This document shows positions 1-7,756 of a stretch of DNA of 64,000 nucleotides, piece after piece. Source of the stretch: DASQZK01 sp963771005 (lineage in GTDB: Bacteria > Bacteroidota > Bacteroidia > Bacteroidales > GCA-2748055). How positions within the stretch are numbered: position 1 is the stretch's first letter; each line of letters begins with the position of its first letter. The stretch is taken from contig CAVYRO010000002.1 in assembly GCA_963771005.1 (NCBI GenBank), forward strand, positions 1,302,001 through 1,366,000. Reading direction: 5' to 3'. Both the position numbers and the translations under genes were made by a program. A model generated the notes under the pieces. The model saw nothing but the letters and a program-made list of their open reading frames with translations. It ran no database searches and was not told where the DNA came from.

Positions 1-225
1 AAAGATGAAATATTTATAAGTATTGGAGAACAATCATTTGATAAGGGTTCGTATGATGGCTATGATTTTTATTATTCAATAATCTATTTTGGAAAACTTT
101 ATAATAATATATATCTAATGCATGGCAGGAGCATGACAGATAGCCTGATAAGCATACTTTATAATCAAAGTGATGGATTTATAGGATTTAATTGCACATC
201 TGATACTTTTATAATCTGTAAATAA
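1..225 (+). CDS. hypothetical protein, 3' end only
   Basis: An open frame enters from the left edge and ends at the TAA at 223-225, giving 74 residues of a C-terminal part. It is rich in Ile, Tyr, Asn and Ser and ends in -FIICK. No motif or family is recognised. The stretch is strongly AT-rich, like the broken gene that follows 13 bases later on the same strand, so both may belong to one acquired segment. The start and most of the protein lie outside the window. Confidence 0.5.
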   Translation, partial: KDEIFISIGEQSFDKGSYDGYDFYYSIIYFGKLYNNIYLMHGRSMTDSLISILYNQSDGFIGFNCTSDTFIICK

Positions 226-238
226 ATTTACAAAATAA

Positions 239-1362
239 ATGAGAACAAATATATTTTTTTTCTTTCTTCTGATTTCAATTTTAGCTTATTCTCAAGATCC
301 TCAAGAAAATATGAATAAATATTGGAATTATCGAGAAAGACTATTACAAAAATTTGTTGTTAGCCAACCTGCATCTTTAGATTTACCTGGAACCAATTTG
401 CCGGCAAATGGCTATAATCCAACAAATACTGGAGAATATCCATATAAATTGAGTTTTGGAGATGCAACTGTCGATTTGGGATATTATATTGGTACTTTAG
501 CAACAGAGTATTATCTACTGAAAACTAATAATTTGAGTACATCTCAAGTTGAAGAGGAATTGTATCGAGCCATTTATACTATTTATCGACTTGTTCGTTA
601 TGCAGAAAGGTATTTTGGTTTATATGAGTTACGTTGAACAATTATTAAATACTGCTCCTTCAGAAGGACCGGAATTTTATGGCAATCTTACTAGTAATAA
701 TTTTGAATGGATTAGTGGGAATAGACTTGCTAAGCCGTTAGGTAAGGCTTATTCAGAATATATTGACGATGGAAAGGAATATTTTAGTGAAGAGCCAGGA
801 CTCGACTATATGTTATTGTATAATTTATATCTTATTTCATATTATCAGAGATTTAACTTAAATAGTGTTTGCCAGAAAACTCGATAACACTTCGGCTCCG
901 CTCAGGGTCCGGTGACTTCATTCAAGAGGGTGAACTTTTCGGATGGTGGTAAGGCAGGCAAAAGGTCCCTATGTATATATTTAAAATTCAGGGACTTGCG
1001 TAAGAAGGGCCTTTTGCCTGCCTTACCACCATCCGAAAAGTTCTTCGTTCATCGAATTGACCGGACCCTGAGCGAAGCCGAAGGGTTATCGAGTTTTCTT
1101 TCTGATACTAAATAGGAATATTACAGAGGATTTCCCAATTAGTTATAACTATAGTGATTTATCAGAAACATTAGGGGCTACAAACGATCAAGTTTTGCTA
1201 ACTGTCAATTCTTTAGAATCGATCACAGCTACCAATAAAATTCATTCTAATGCGAAGGTAAGGTATCGAGCCAATGAAATCAGATTAAATGCAGGTTTTC
1301 AGGTTGAAGCAGGAGCAACTTTTTATGCAGAACCAAATGCATACAATACACTCTATCAATAA
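239..1362 (+). pseudogene. broken secreted protein with C-terminal coat-hanger-like repeat
   Basis: Three reading-frame pieces belong to one former gene. The first, from ATG 239, has a signal peptide (MRTNIFFFFLLISILAYS) and runs to a stop at 635-637. The second is in another frame and is already open from about 549, so a frameshift lies between 549 and 637; it continues to about 865. The third runs from 1116 to the stop at 1360-1362 and holds the pattern KVRYRANEIRLNAGFQVEAG, typical of the coat-hanger stack repeat near the C-terminus of many Bacteroidota surface proteins. Removing the inserted element at 866-1109 plus one copy of the flanking AAATAG joins the second and third pieces in frame. 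The gene thus carries both a frameshift and an insertion. AT-rich. The original function is unknown, but secretion to the surface is likely. Confidence 0.75.
866..1109 (+). mobile_element. palindromic MITE-like element, copy 1 (244 bp)
   Basis: A 244-bp element, largely one long inverted repeat, is flanked by a perfect 6-bp direct repeat AAATAG (860-865 and 1110-1115). The outer arms contain AGAAAACTCGATAAC followed by a CTTCGGCTCCGCTCAGGG block; the inner arms contain CGGATGGTGGTAAGGCAGGC and its complement. A copy of exactly the same length lies inverted at 3853-4096. It encodes no protein. The insertion splits the surface-protein gene at 239-1362, and precise excision would restore the local reading frame. 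It is probably mobilised in trans by an enzyme outside the window. Confidence 0.85.
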
Positions 1363-1504
1363 AATGTAATTACTTTTGATACTCGCCAATCCTTCATTAT
1401 TGCCGGATAGAATATCAAGATGAAAAAGATAGTCGGGAAGGATGAAGAGGAATATCGAACATCGAATGTTGAATCATGAAGTTGGCAGTTTATCGCGTAT
1501 AAGG

Positions 1505-1534
1505 CCCTGACAGGGTTTCTAAACCCTGTCAGGG
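1505..1534. repeat. perfect 14-bp palindrome, possible bidirectional terminator
   Basis: CCCTGACAGGGTTT, a two-base spacer, then the exact complement form a 30-base hairpin between two convergent genes, the broken gene ending at 1362 and the peptidase ending at 1554. There is no long T run on either side, so a terminator role is only plausible. The same word also reads as an intergenic palindrome of the kind scattered in Bacteroidota genomes. Confidence 0.55.
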
Positions 1535-1553
1535 TTGTTCCGTACAAATCCGT

Positions 1554-3659
1554 TTAATCCGTGTTCCCTCTTCTAACAGCCTCCACATTCAGCTTCATAT
1601 TCAAATAGGTATACACCATCGCCCACATTTCGGCCTGCTGTTCGTTGGTCGAAGCTGCGCCATGGCCGCCTTCGAGGGTTTCGTGGTAGAACACATGATG
1701 TCCCATGTCCAGCATTTTCGCGGCCATCTTCCGTGCATGTCCGGGATGTACGCGGTCGTCGCTGATAGAGGTCACGAAGAAGGCTTCGGGGTAGTGCTTA
1801 TTTTTCACCACATTCTGGTATGGCGAATATTTTTTGATATAGGCCCAGTCGTCCGGATTGTCCGGATCCCCATATTCTCCGATCCAGCTTGCCCCGGCGA
1901 GGAGTTTGGAGTACCTTTTCATATCGAGCAGCGGTGCACCCACGACCACTGCATTGAAAAGATCCGGACGCTCCGTCAGCGCCACACCCGCAAGAAGTCC
2001 GCCGTTGCTCCATCCGAAAGCGCCAAGGTATTTGGGCGAGGTGATCTTCCTTTTGATAAGATCCCCGGTCACTGCAAAAAAATCATCATAGGCTTTTTGC
2101 CGGTTCTCCTTCATGGCTGCCTGGTGCCACCCGGGGCCAAATTCCCCGCCGCCCCTGATATTGGCCAGGACGTACACCCCGCCCTTCTCCAACCATCCGA
2201 TGCCGCGGGTGGCGCTGTAGTAGGGCTGTTCAGAGACATTAAAACCGCCGTAACCGTAAACAAGGGCAGGATTCTTTCCGTCGGGAACCATATCTTTTCT
2301 GTGCACAATGAAATAAGGGATCAGCGTTCCGTCAGCCGATTTGGCCTCGTTCTGTTCAACAGTGAGATCCTTCGTACGGAAGTAGGGTTTAAGCTGTTTG
2401 ACTTCCTTTATCTCTGTGCCTTTGCCGTAATAAAGCGTTGAAGGGGAGATCAGGTTGCTGTACTGGAAAAAGTAATCATCCGCAAGGTCATCGGAAGTAA
2501 TGAGGCTGATGCTCCCGAATTCCCGGACGGGTATGGGTTCCTTCTGCCATTCATTGTTCTTCAGCCGAAAAACCGCCAGTTTATTCTGCACATTCTCCAT
2601 CGTATTTACGATGATGAAATCCCGTGTGGCTGCAAGGGAGGAAAAACTTGAACGCTCATCGGGTTGCCAGACCAGTTGAACTTTGTCAGCCGGTTTGGCC
2701 TGATCCGCATCAATGCTGACCAGACTTCCGGCGGTGAAGGTTTTATTTTCCTCAGACCAGTCCGATTGCAGGGCGAAGATCAGTCTATCTCTGAAAAATC
2801 CACTGAAATCCGCATCTGAAGGATAATTCACCTTTTTCAGCGAATCGCCCGAAAGCCTGTAGAGTTCGGTATTAAAGGTCGATACCCATTGGTACACGAA
2901 GGCATAATGTTTATCGTCGCGGAAGAAGGTAAAGGGAAAAACGCCCGCAACGGTCGAATCTCCCTGAAAGATGATCTTTGCATCGCTGAGAGGGGTGTTT
3001 CTTTTCCAAATCCTGGCCGTCCTTGGGTACCCTGAAGTTGTCATGCTGTTCTCCCCGAAATTTCTCGATATCAGCAGGGTGTTATCATCGATCCATCCGG
3101 CGCCTCCCTTACTTTCCGGAAGGGTAAAGCCGTTCCGGACGAATGTTTTTGAAACGGCATCGAACTCCCTGATGACAGATTCATCCTTTCCCCCGTCGGA
3201 AAGCGTGATCAGGCAGTGTTCATAACCGGGCGCGAGCCAGGATGTCCCTTCAAAAACCCACTTCTTATTCTCTTTGGCCGACAAGGCATCCAGATCCAGT
3301 ACCGTTTCCCATTCGGTTTTCCCGGCAATGAAACCGGCCTTGGGCATCCTTCGCCATAAGCCCCGTTCATTTTTCTCATCCTGCCAGAGATTGTACACGT
3401 ATTTCCCGGTGATGACCGGATAAACGATCTTGTCCTTGTCATTGAAAACATCGGCAAGGCGATTTTTCAGCTTCGCATAGAGCGGCTCTGCCGTAATGAC
3501 TTTTTCCGATTCCCCATTCCTTGCTTTCACCCATTCGAGTGATTTTTCACCGTGGATATCTTCGAGCCATAGATACGGGTCAACGGATTCAGAAGCGGGT
3601 TTATTCATACAAGCAGTCAGCATTAAAGAGAAAGTCATGATGATGAAACAGGTTTTCAT
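1554..3659 (-). CDS. S9A prolyl oligopeptidase, lipoprotein
   Basis: This 701-residue protein is a serine peptidase that cleaves short peptides after proline. The N-terminus has a lipoprotein signal ending in LTAC (Cys17), so it should be exported and lipid-anchored. The first ~400 residues fit the beta-propeller that gates the active site (start DPYLWLEDIHG). The C-terminal alpha/beta-hydrolase domain shows the nucleophile in GWSNGG (Ser551), the acid in SISDDRVHPGHA (Asp634/635) and the histidine in EGGHGA (His666). The upstream YGYGGFNVS and NIRGGGEFG motifs are diagnostic for S9A. Length is normal for the family. It stands alone: the downstream side faces a palindrome and the upstream side a 463-base gap holding a mobile element. 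Confidence 0.95.
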   Translation of the reverse strand: MKTCFIIMTFSLMLTACMNKPASESVDPYLWLEDIHGEKSLEWVKARNGESEKVITAEPLYAKLKNRLADVFNDKDKIVYPVITGKYVYNLWQDEKNERGLWRRMPKAGFIAGKTEWETVLDLDALSAKENKKWVFEGTSWLAPGYEHCLITLSDGGKDESVIREFDAVSKTFVRNGFTLPESKGGAGWIDDNTLLISRNFGENSMTTSGYPRTARIWKRNTPLSDAKIIFQGDSTVAGVFPFTFFRDDKHYAFVYQWVSTFNTELYRLSGDSLKKVNYPSDADFSGFFRDRLIFALQSDWSEENKTFTAGSLVSIDADQAKPADKVQLVWQPDERSSFSSLAATRDFIIVNTMENVQNKLAVFRLKNNEWQKEPIPVREFGSISLITSDDLADDYFFQYSNLISPSTLYYGKGTEIKEVKQLKPYFRTKDLTVEQNEAKSADGTLIPYFIVHRKDMVPDGKNPALVYGYGGFNVSEQPYYSATRGIGWLEKGGVYVLANIRGGGEFGPGWHQAAMKENRQKAYDDFFAVTGDLIKRKITSPKYLGAFGWSNGGLLAGVALTERPDLFNAVVVGAPLLDMKRYSKLLAGASWIGEYGDPDNPDDWAYIKKYSPYQNVVKNKHYPEAFFVTSISDDRVHPGHARKMAAKMLDMGHHVFYHETLEGGHGAASTNEQQAEMWAMVYTYLNMKLNVEAVRRGNTD

Positions 3660-3852
3660 AGGCTAAGTTTTCTTAAAAATAGGAAGAAATTCAAATAAAA
3701 ATAGTCCGGGGTGAAAAATAACCGGCACTCGAAACACCAAAATAAAAATCCCAAATATCGAAAAAGCGCCCTCATCCAAATTTGAAATTCCAAATTCCTC
3801 CTAACAGATTCAAAATATCATCGGAAGCTTGTTACTCCGTTTCCGGTTATTT

Positions 3853-4096
3853 AGTATCAGAAATAAAACTCGATAACCCTTCGGCTCCGCTCAGGGACCG
3901 GTCGATTCGATGAACGAAGAACTTTTCGGATGGTGGTAAGGCAGGCAAAAGGCCCTTATGTATAAATCTAAAATTCAGTGGTTTTCTCATGAAGGGCCTT
4001 TTGCCTGCCTTACCACCATCCGAAAAGTTCACCCTTTTGAATGAAGTCGCCGGTCCCTGAGCGAAGTCGAAGGGTTGTCGGGTTTTCTTGCAAACA
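3853..4096 (-). mobile_element. palindromic MITE-like element, copy 2 (244 bp)
   Basis: This is an inverted copy of the element at 866-1109, with the same 244-bp length and the same arms. It is flanked by a perfect 6-bp direct repeat TTATTT (3847-3852 and 4097-4102). The different duplication at each site shows independent insertions. It sits in the gap between the peptidase start (3659) and the end of the desulfhydrase-like gene (4123). The central unpaired part differs slightly from copy 1. The rest of the gap (3660-3846) is AT-rich with no gene seen. Confidence 0.88.
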
Positions 4097-4122
4097 TTAT
4101 TTAATATCTATCATTTTGGAAT

Positions 4123-5121
4123 CTACCTGGGATTGGTTTTTTTATCCAAAAGTTCGTTTCCATAAGAAAATAATGCAGGCAGTCCACCGGTATGCCAAAA
4201 AAGGACGTTCGATTCCGGCCGGCATTTTTTGGTTGCCAGAAAGTCAAGCATCCCATAGAATGCCCTTCCGGTATAAACCGGATCCAGGAGGATCCCTTCC
4301 GTGGCGGCCAGTTCTTTGATGGCAAATCTTTCGTTGTCAGTCACCACCCCGTAACCGGCTTTGTCGTAACCCCGGATGAGAGGAGTATCCAGCGACCCGA
4401 AGTTCCTCTTTATCCCCAGTTTCTCCCGGCCATCCAGTACAATGCGAAGAACGGCTTCCTCAAGGGAGAGTCCATCTGTTTCATCTTTATCGATATTGAC
4501 GGGCATAAGTTCAGACCGGAGTCCGTAAAGTTCAGAGCCGAGGATGAGTCCGGCTTCCATACCCCCGGAGGAGGAGGCAAAAAAGATATAATCCATATTC
4601 AGTTTCTCGTCATCGAGCTGTTTCTTCAGTTCTTTCACGGCGTTCACATACCCCAGGGCACCGGTATAATTTGAACCGCCGTAGGGAATGACATAGCATT
4701 TTCTGCCCCGGTTTTCCAGTTCCACTTTCAGATCCGGGATGCTCTCCCCCTTCCTTTCCTCTCCCGTAAAATGGATACGGGCGCCCAGGAGTCCGGACAG
4801 GAGAAGGTTACCGTCGCGTGATCCGGGTTCGGTTCCCCCGAGCATTAGATGGCATTCGAGACCTGCAATAGCGCAGGCTGCAGCGGTCTGCCGGCAGTGA
4901 TTCGACTGTTGGGCGCCCGCCGTGATCACGGTATCACAACCTTCATCCAGAGCAGCCCGAACCAGGTATTCAAGTTTTCTGGTTTTGTTTCCGCCGGTGG
5001 CAAGGCCGGTCTGATCATCCCTTTTGATGAAGAGGCGGTAATCCGGGTAAGACTTCGTTAGCCTTTCCAGTTTTTGTAAGGGTGTGGGAAAGAATCCGAG
5101 AGGAAATTTATGTTCCGGCAT
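4123..5121 (-). CDS. PLP-dependent D-cysteine desulfhydrase / ACC deaminase family enzyme
   Basis: This 332-residue fold-type II PLP enzyme of the ACC deaminase/D-cysteine desulfhydrase branch would convert D-cysteine to pyruvate, ammonia and sulfide, or act on a related amino acid. Signatures are the PLP lysine region ATGGNKTRKLEYL, the following AGAQQSNHCRQTAAACA, the phosphate-binding SSSGGMEAG and the terminal LFWHTGGLPALFSY. Substrate cannot be settled from sequence; D-cysteine is the more common activity in heterotrophs. It is cytoplasmic, with no signal. The start ATG lies 36 bases after the ATCATGTGGG leader motif shared with three other genes in the window, one of which begins a sulfur-transport operon. 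That is a weak hint of common sulfur-related control. Confidence 0.88.
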   Translation of the reverse strand: MPEHKFPLGFFPTPLQKLERLTKSYPDYRLFIKRDDQTGLATGGNKTRKLEYLVRAALDEGCDTVITAGAQQSNHCRQTAAACAIAGLECHLMLGGTEPGSRDGNLLLSGLLGARIHFTGEERKGESIPDLKVELENRGRKCYVIPYGGSNYTGALGYVNAVKELKKQLDDEKLNMDYIFFASSSGGMEAGLILGSELYGLRSELMPVNIDKDETDGLSLEEAVLRIVLDGREKLGIKRNFGSLDTPLIRGYDKAGYGVVTDNERFAIKELAATEGILLDPVYTGRAFYGMLDFLATKKCRPESNVLFWHTGGLPALFSYGNELLDKKTNPR

Positions 5122-5135
5122 TTCATTATATATTT

Positions 5136-5212
5136 TAATTTTAATGGTATAATGAAACCCACATGATCGATTATTTTAAGGCTATCTTTATGTTGTCATC
5201 AACCATGTGGGA
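5136..5212 (-). promoter_or_regulatory. conserved palindromic leader module, copy A
   Basis: Read on the minus strand, a module with ends CCCACATGGT and ATCATGTGGG (arms 5202-5211 and 5158-5167) is followed by an AT-rich tail ending just before the start codon at 5121. Near-identical modules precede genes at 22584, 25670 and 35554. A weak TAnnTTTG-like -7 box (TAGCCTTA) lies between the arms, about ten bases before ATCATGTGGG. It probably drives the desulfhydrase-like gene. Confidence 0.6.
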
Positions 5213-5310
5213 TTCCATTTAATTTTACAGGTTGACAACCAAGATGCAAATTTCAAATCTTAATTCCCAAATTCCAAAGAAGCAACAATATATAAATTCC
5301 CAACTTCTCT

Positions 5311-5586
5311 CTTCCCTCTGCGATCTTTGCAGTTCTCTCTCTCTTCCCTCTTCGATCTTTGCAGTTCTCTCTCTCTTCCCTCTGCGATCTTTGCGGTTCT
5401 CTCTCTCTTCCCTCTGCGATCTTTGCGGTTCTCTCTCTCTTCCCTCTGCGATCTTTGCGGTTCTCTCTCTCTCTTCCCTCTGCGATCTTTGCAGTTCTCT
5501 CTCTCTTCCCTCTGCGATCTTTGCGGTTCTCTCTCTCTCTTCCCTCTGCGATCTTTGCGGTTCTCTCTCTCTTCCCTCTGCGACCT
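5311..5586. repeat. CT-rich minisatellite, about 8 units of 32-34 bp
   Basis: Eight full tandem units and one partial unit carry the core CTCTGCGATCTTTGCGGTT followed by a CTCTCTCTCTTCC spacer. Unit length varies between 32 and 34 bp by loss or gain of CT pairs, and a few units have GCAG in place of GCGG. All frames are open by chance because of the low complexity, so no protein is called. With the leader copy A it fills most of the 700-base gap between 5121 and the Rieske gene at 5826. The strand asymmetry (pyrimidine-rich) could allow slippage or triplex DNA. Confidence 0.85.
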
Positions 5587-5825
5587 ATATTCTTCTTAAC
5601 CGCGATCAAAGGTTCCGCAAACCGTCTTTCAAATCTAAACTTCTACCCTCCAAATCTCCTCTCTTATTCGCGCGAAACCTAAGTTAATTAATGTTAAAAG
5701 AAAACGACCTAAAGTGACATTTATAAATGATCATTGTTTCACAATTAAAAAGGCCATATCAGCCAGAGAGTGAAAGGCACCATTCAGGCTTGAAGACCTG
5801 GTTTATTAAACAAATCATAATCAAG

Positions 5826-6239
5826 ATGAAGAGAAGAGAATTTATCCCCAAAGCACTTTACAGTTCATTAGTACTGGCCGCTGCACCCCGACTTCTTTCG
5901 TCATGTCAGAAAGACAGTATGGCTCCCTCCATACCCGGCGGAGAAATTACGATCGATCTGGATAATCCCTCATACAGCTCACTTAAAAATGACGGAGGCT
6001 ATGTTTACACAGGTAACATCATCGTGATCAATACCGGGAATGAGAACTTTACTGCCCTTTCGGACATTTGCACACATGCAGGGTGCACTGTGAATTACCA
6101 GGCATCGGCCAAAGATCTTTATTGTCCCTGTCACGGCTCTGTATTTTCGCTCTCGGGAGCGGTACAGCGGGGCCCCGCCAATTCGGCGCTACCCAAATAC
6201 AAAATTGTACGAAATGCCAACATCCTGACGATCTCGTGA
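5826..6239 (+). CDS. Rieske 2Fe-2S lipoprotein
   Basis: This 137-residue protein has a Rieske cluster domain in its C-terminal half: CTHAGC and, later, CPCHGS, the pairs Cys-His/Cys-His that bind the 2Fe-2S cluster. The start at 5826 gives MKRREFIPKALYSSLVLAAAPRLLSSC, a Tat-like KRREF start leading into a lipobox LSSC, so it is probably an exported lipoprotein. The upstream in-frame ATG at 5727 would put about 33 unrelated residues in front of the signal and is rejected. No cytochrome b partner is adjacent; the Rieske/cytochrome b pair of this window is 12 kb away. The electron partner is unknown. Confidence 0.88.
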   Translation: MKRREFIPKALYSSLVLAAAPRLLSSCQKDSMAPSIPGGEITIDLDNPSYSSLKNDGGYVYTGNIIVINTGNENFTALSDICTHAGCTVNYQASAKDLYCPCHGSVFSLSGAVQRGPANSALPKYKIVRNANILTIS

Positions 6240-6272
6240 TTGCGGGGTCGGATCAAAAATTTTTGTTTTTGC

Positions 6273-6301
6273 TTGTTTTTATCCCGTTTTTGTTAAATTT
6301 G
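6273..6301 (+). promoter_or_regulatory. Bacteroidota-type promoter for tRNA-Pro
   Basis: TTG (6273-6275), an 18-base spacer and TAAATTTG (6294-6301) match the -33 TTG and -7 TAnnTTTG consensus of the Bacteroidota primary sigma factor. The -7 box lies 37 bases before the tRNA 5' end, a sensible distance for a short precursor leader. Confidence 0.7.
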
Positions 6302-6338
6302 CGTACCCTTTCAAAACGGGAGGGTGAACAAGTAAAAT

Positions 6339-6412
6339 CGGGGTGTGGCGCAGTTGGCTAGCGCACTTGCATGGGGTGCAAGGGGTCGGAAGTTCGAGTC
6401 TTCTCACCCCGA
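6339..6412 (+). tRNA. tRNA-Pro(GGG)
   Basis: The 74 bases fold into a full cloverleaf. The acceptor CGGGGTG pairs with CACCCCG, the D stem GCGC/GCGC encloses AGTTGGCTA, and the anticodon stem CTTGC/GCAAG carries the loop ATGGGGT with anticodon GGG. The T arm is GGAAG-TTCGAGT-CTTCT. C1-G72 is typical of bacterial tRNA-Pro. The 3' CCA is not encoded (A73 is followed by CAA). Confidence 0.95.
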
Positions 6413-6531
6413 CAAATTAATGTTGATTTACAGTTAGTTCAATATTTTTATGAACTAATTATGTATCAACGAGTCTGGAAAGAGTAAAATTTGTTTGATT
6501 TTACAAGTGTATCAGACGTTCAATTTTTTTT

Positions 6532-6565
6532 CACCCCTACCATTGATTTGGTAGGGGTGTTTTTT
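6532..6565 (+). terminator. intrinsic terminator after tRNA-Pro
   Basis: CACCCCTACC, an eight-base loop and GGTAGGGGTG make a perfect 10-bp GC-rich stem followed by TTTTTT. A run of T also precedes it, so it could act in both directions. The stop codon of the convergent remnant at 6564-7208 lies inside the T tract. Confidence 0.88.
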
Positions 6566-7208
6566 ATTCCAATATAAATTTACCTGACGAATGACGACTG
6601 AAATCTTCGTTATATATATGGTAAATATATGAACCAGAACCACCAATGTCGACTATGCTCAATTGTATTTTACCATCATTATTTGAGGTTTTAAATACCA
6701 GTTTTCCAGAGGTATCAATAATAATCAAGTGAAAATCGGTAAAATCAGAATTTTTGTATTCTATCTCAATACGCTCCTTTGCTGGATTAGGATAAGCAAT
6801 GGAAGAAAATGAACTCCCATTAAATGATTCAATCCCTTCTGCCCAATCTACAATTCTAATATTATCTATCATCCAACCTTCCCTGTTACTCTGAATACTA
6901 TCACTTATGAAAGTAAATTTGAATAAGGCTGTGTCTCCCCTTCCTATGCCGGCAATTAAATTTGTTTGAGACAATATAATACCAAATTCCGTCCAATCTT
7001 CTGTTCTCCCAGATAATACTGGAATATCAGTCATCCAGCCGTCATATTTACCCAAATCGAGAGGGGGTTGGCCTTCTGGAAGGATTTTCTGATTTAGCGG
7101 AAAGAACCGGAAATACAATGAAAAGCTTATCTTCTTATTTCTTACAACATGAATACGCTGTGCAGCAAATTCTCCGGGTAGTTTCGTATTTGGCGGTGCA
7201 GATTCATT
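6564..7208 (-). pseudogene. C-terminal remnant of a type IX-secreted protein
   Basis: An open frame without a normal start codon runs from 7208 to the stop at 6564-6566; the stop just upstream is at 7209-7211. The last ~75 residues are a type IX secretion sorting domain (IAYPNPAKERIEIEY, then a beta-rich tail ending in GKFILE). Before it comes a stretch like the lectin-like jelly-roll seen in such proteins (NREGWMIDNIRIVDW). The N-terminal signal peptide and any catalytic domain are missing, so this is a truncated copy. It overlaps a plus-strand remnant at its 5' edge, suggesting that rearrangement joined two fragments. Confidence 0.7.
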
Positions 7209-7488
7209 TTATGTAATTAGTGCAAATAATACCCCTTCCTGGGAAAAATGCGGCTTGATTCACATGGCCTAAAGTGCTTACGTTGCACGAAGTAATATCT
7301 ATGTTTGTCCAACGTTAACTCCTCCAAATGGTTCAACAAAATTAATAACTACAACCCTTAGTTTTGATGCACAGAATTTAATCCAGATTTATTCAGGCCA
7401 TGATAATATCCCGTACACCTCTGATGATATTTTTACATTCCCTCCAAAATTCTGGGATAGATTTAATATAAAACTTGAACAAAATTGA
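7153..7488 (+). pseudogene. gene remnant with in-frame stop, unknown protein
   Basis: From 7153 to the TGA at 7486-7488 one plus-strand frame reads like protein (SAYVARSNIYVCP, then PPNGSTKLITTTLSFDAQN) but is interrupted by TAA at 7270-7272 and has no start. The other strand is full of stops between about 7210 and 7488, so this is the more likely coding sense there. No family is recognised. AT-rich. The remaining gap up to the regulator at 7757 holds no clear gene. Confidence 0.4.
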
Positions 7489-7756
7489 TTCTTCTGTAAA
7501 CCTTTCCCGGGTTATAATTTTTTAAGATATTGTGTGGAAAAATATCCGGGATTCGAAAATGAAAATCCGTTTAATCAGGTCCCCATATCCTCGCCGTTAT
7601 TCGTTGAATCCATATTCCTCTCTATGTAAAAATTTCCGGCTTAGAAATTTAAAAAAGGTAGCATCATATTACCTATGTATTTTCGCGAGCCTGTGTACGG
7701 AATATCTTCAACATTTGAACTTTTTCATACCCTTGATTTTTATATGATAAGAAGTG

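Noticed and set aside
1662..2441. 259-residue plus-strand frame opposite the prolyl oligopeptidase
   Set aside because: The minus-strand peptidase has all catalytic motifs in this part; the plus frame has no domain.
5253..5609. Arg/Glu/Lys-rich protein encoded on the minus strand across the minisatellite
   Set aside because: The frame is open only because the repeat lacks stops; it is low-complexity and its plus-strand frames are open as well.
6339..7488. Integrated mobile element at tRNA-Pro
   Set aside because: No integrase and no second copy of the tRNA 3' end were seen; only gene remnants are present, so integration is kept as a possibility and not called.
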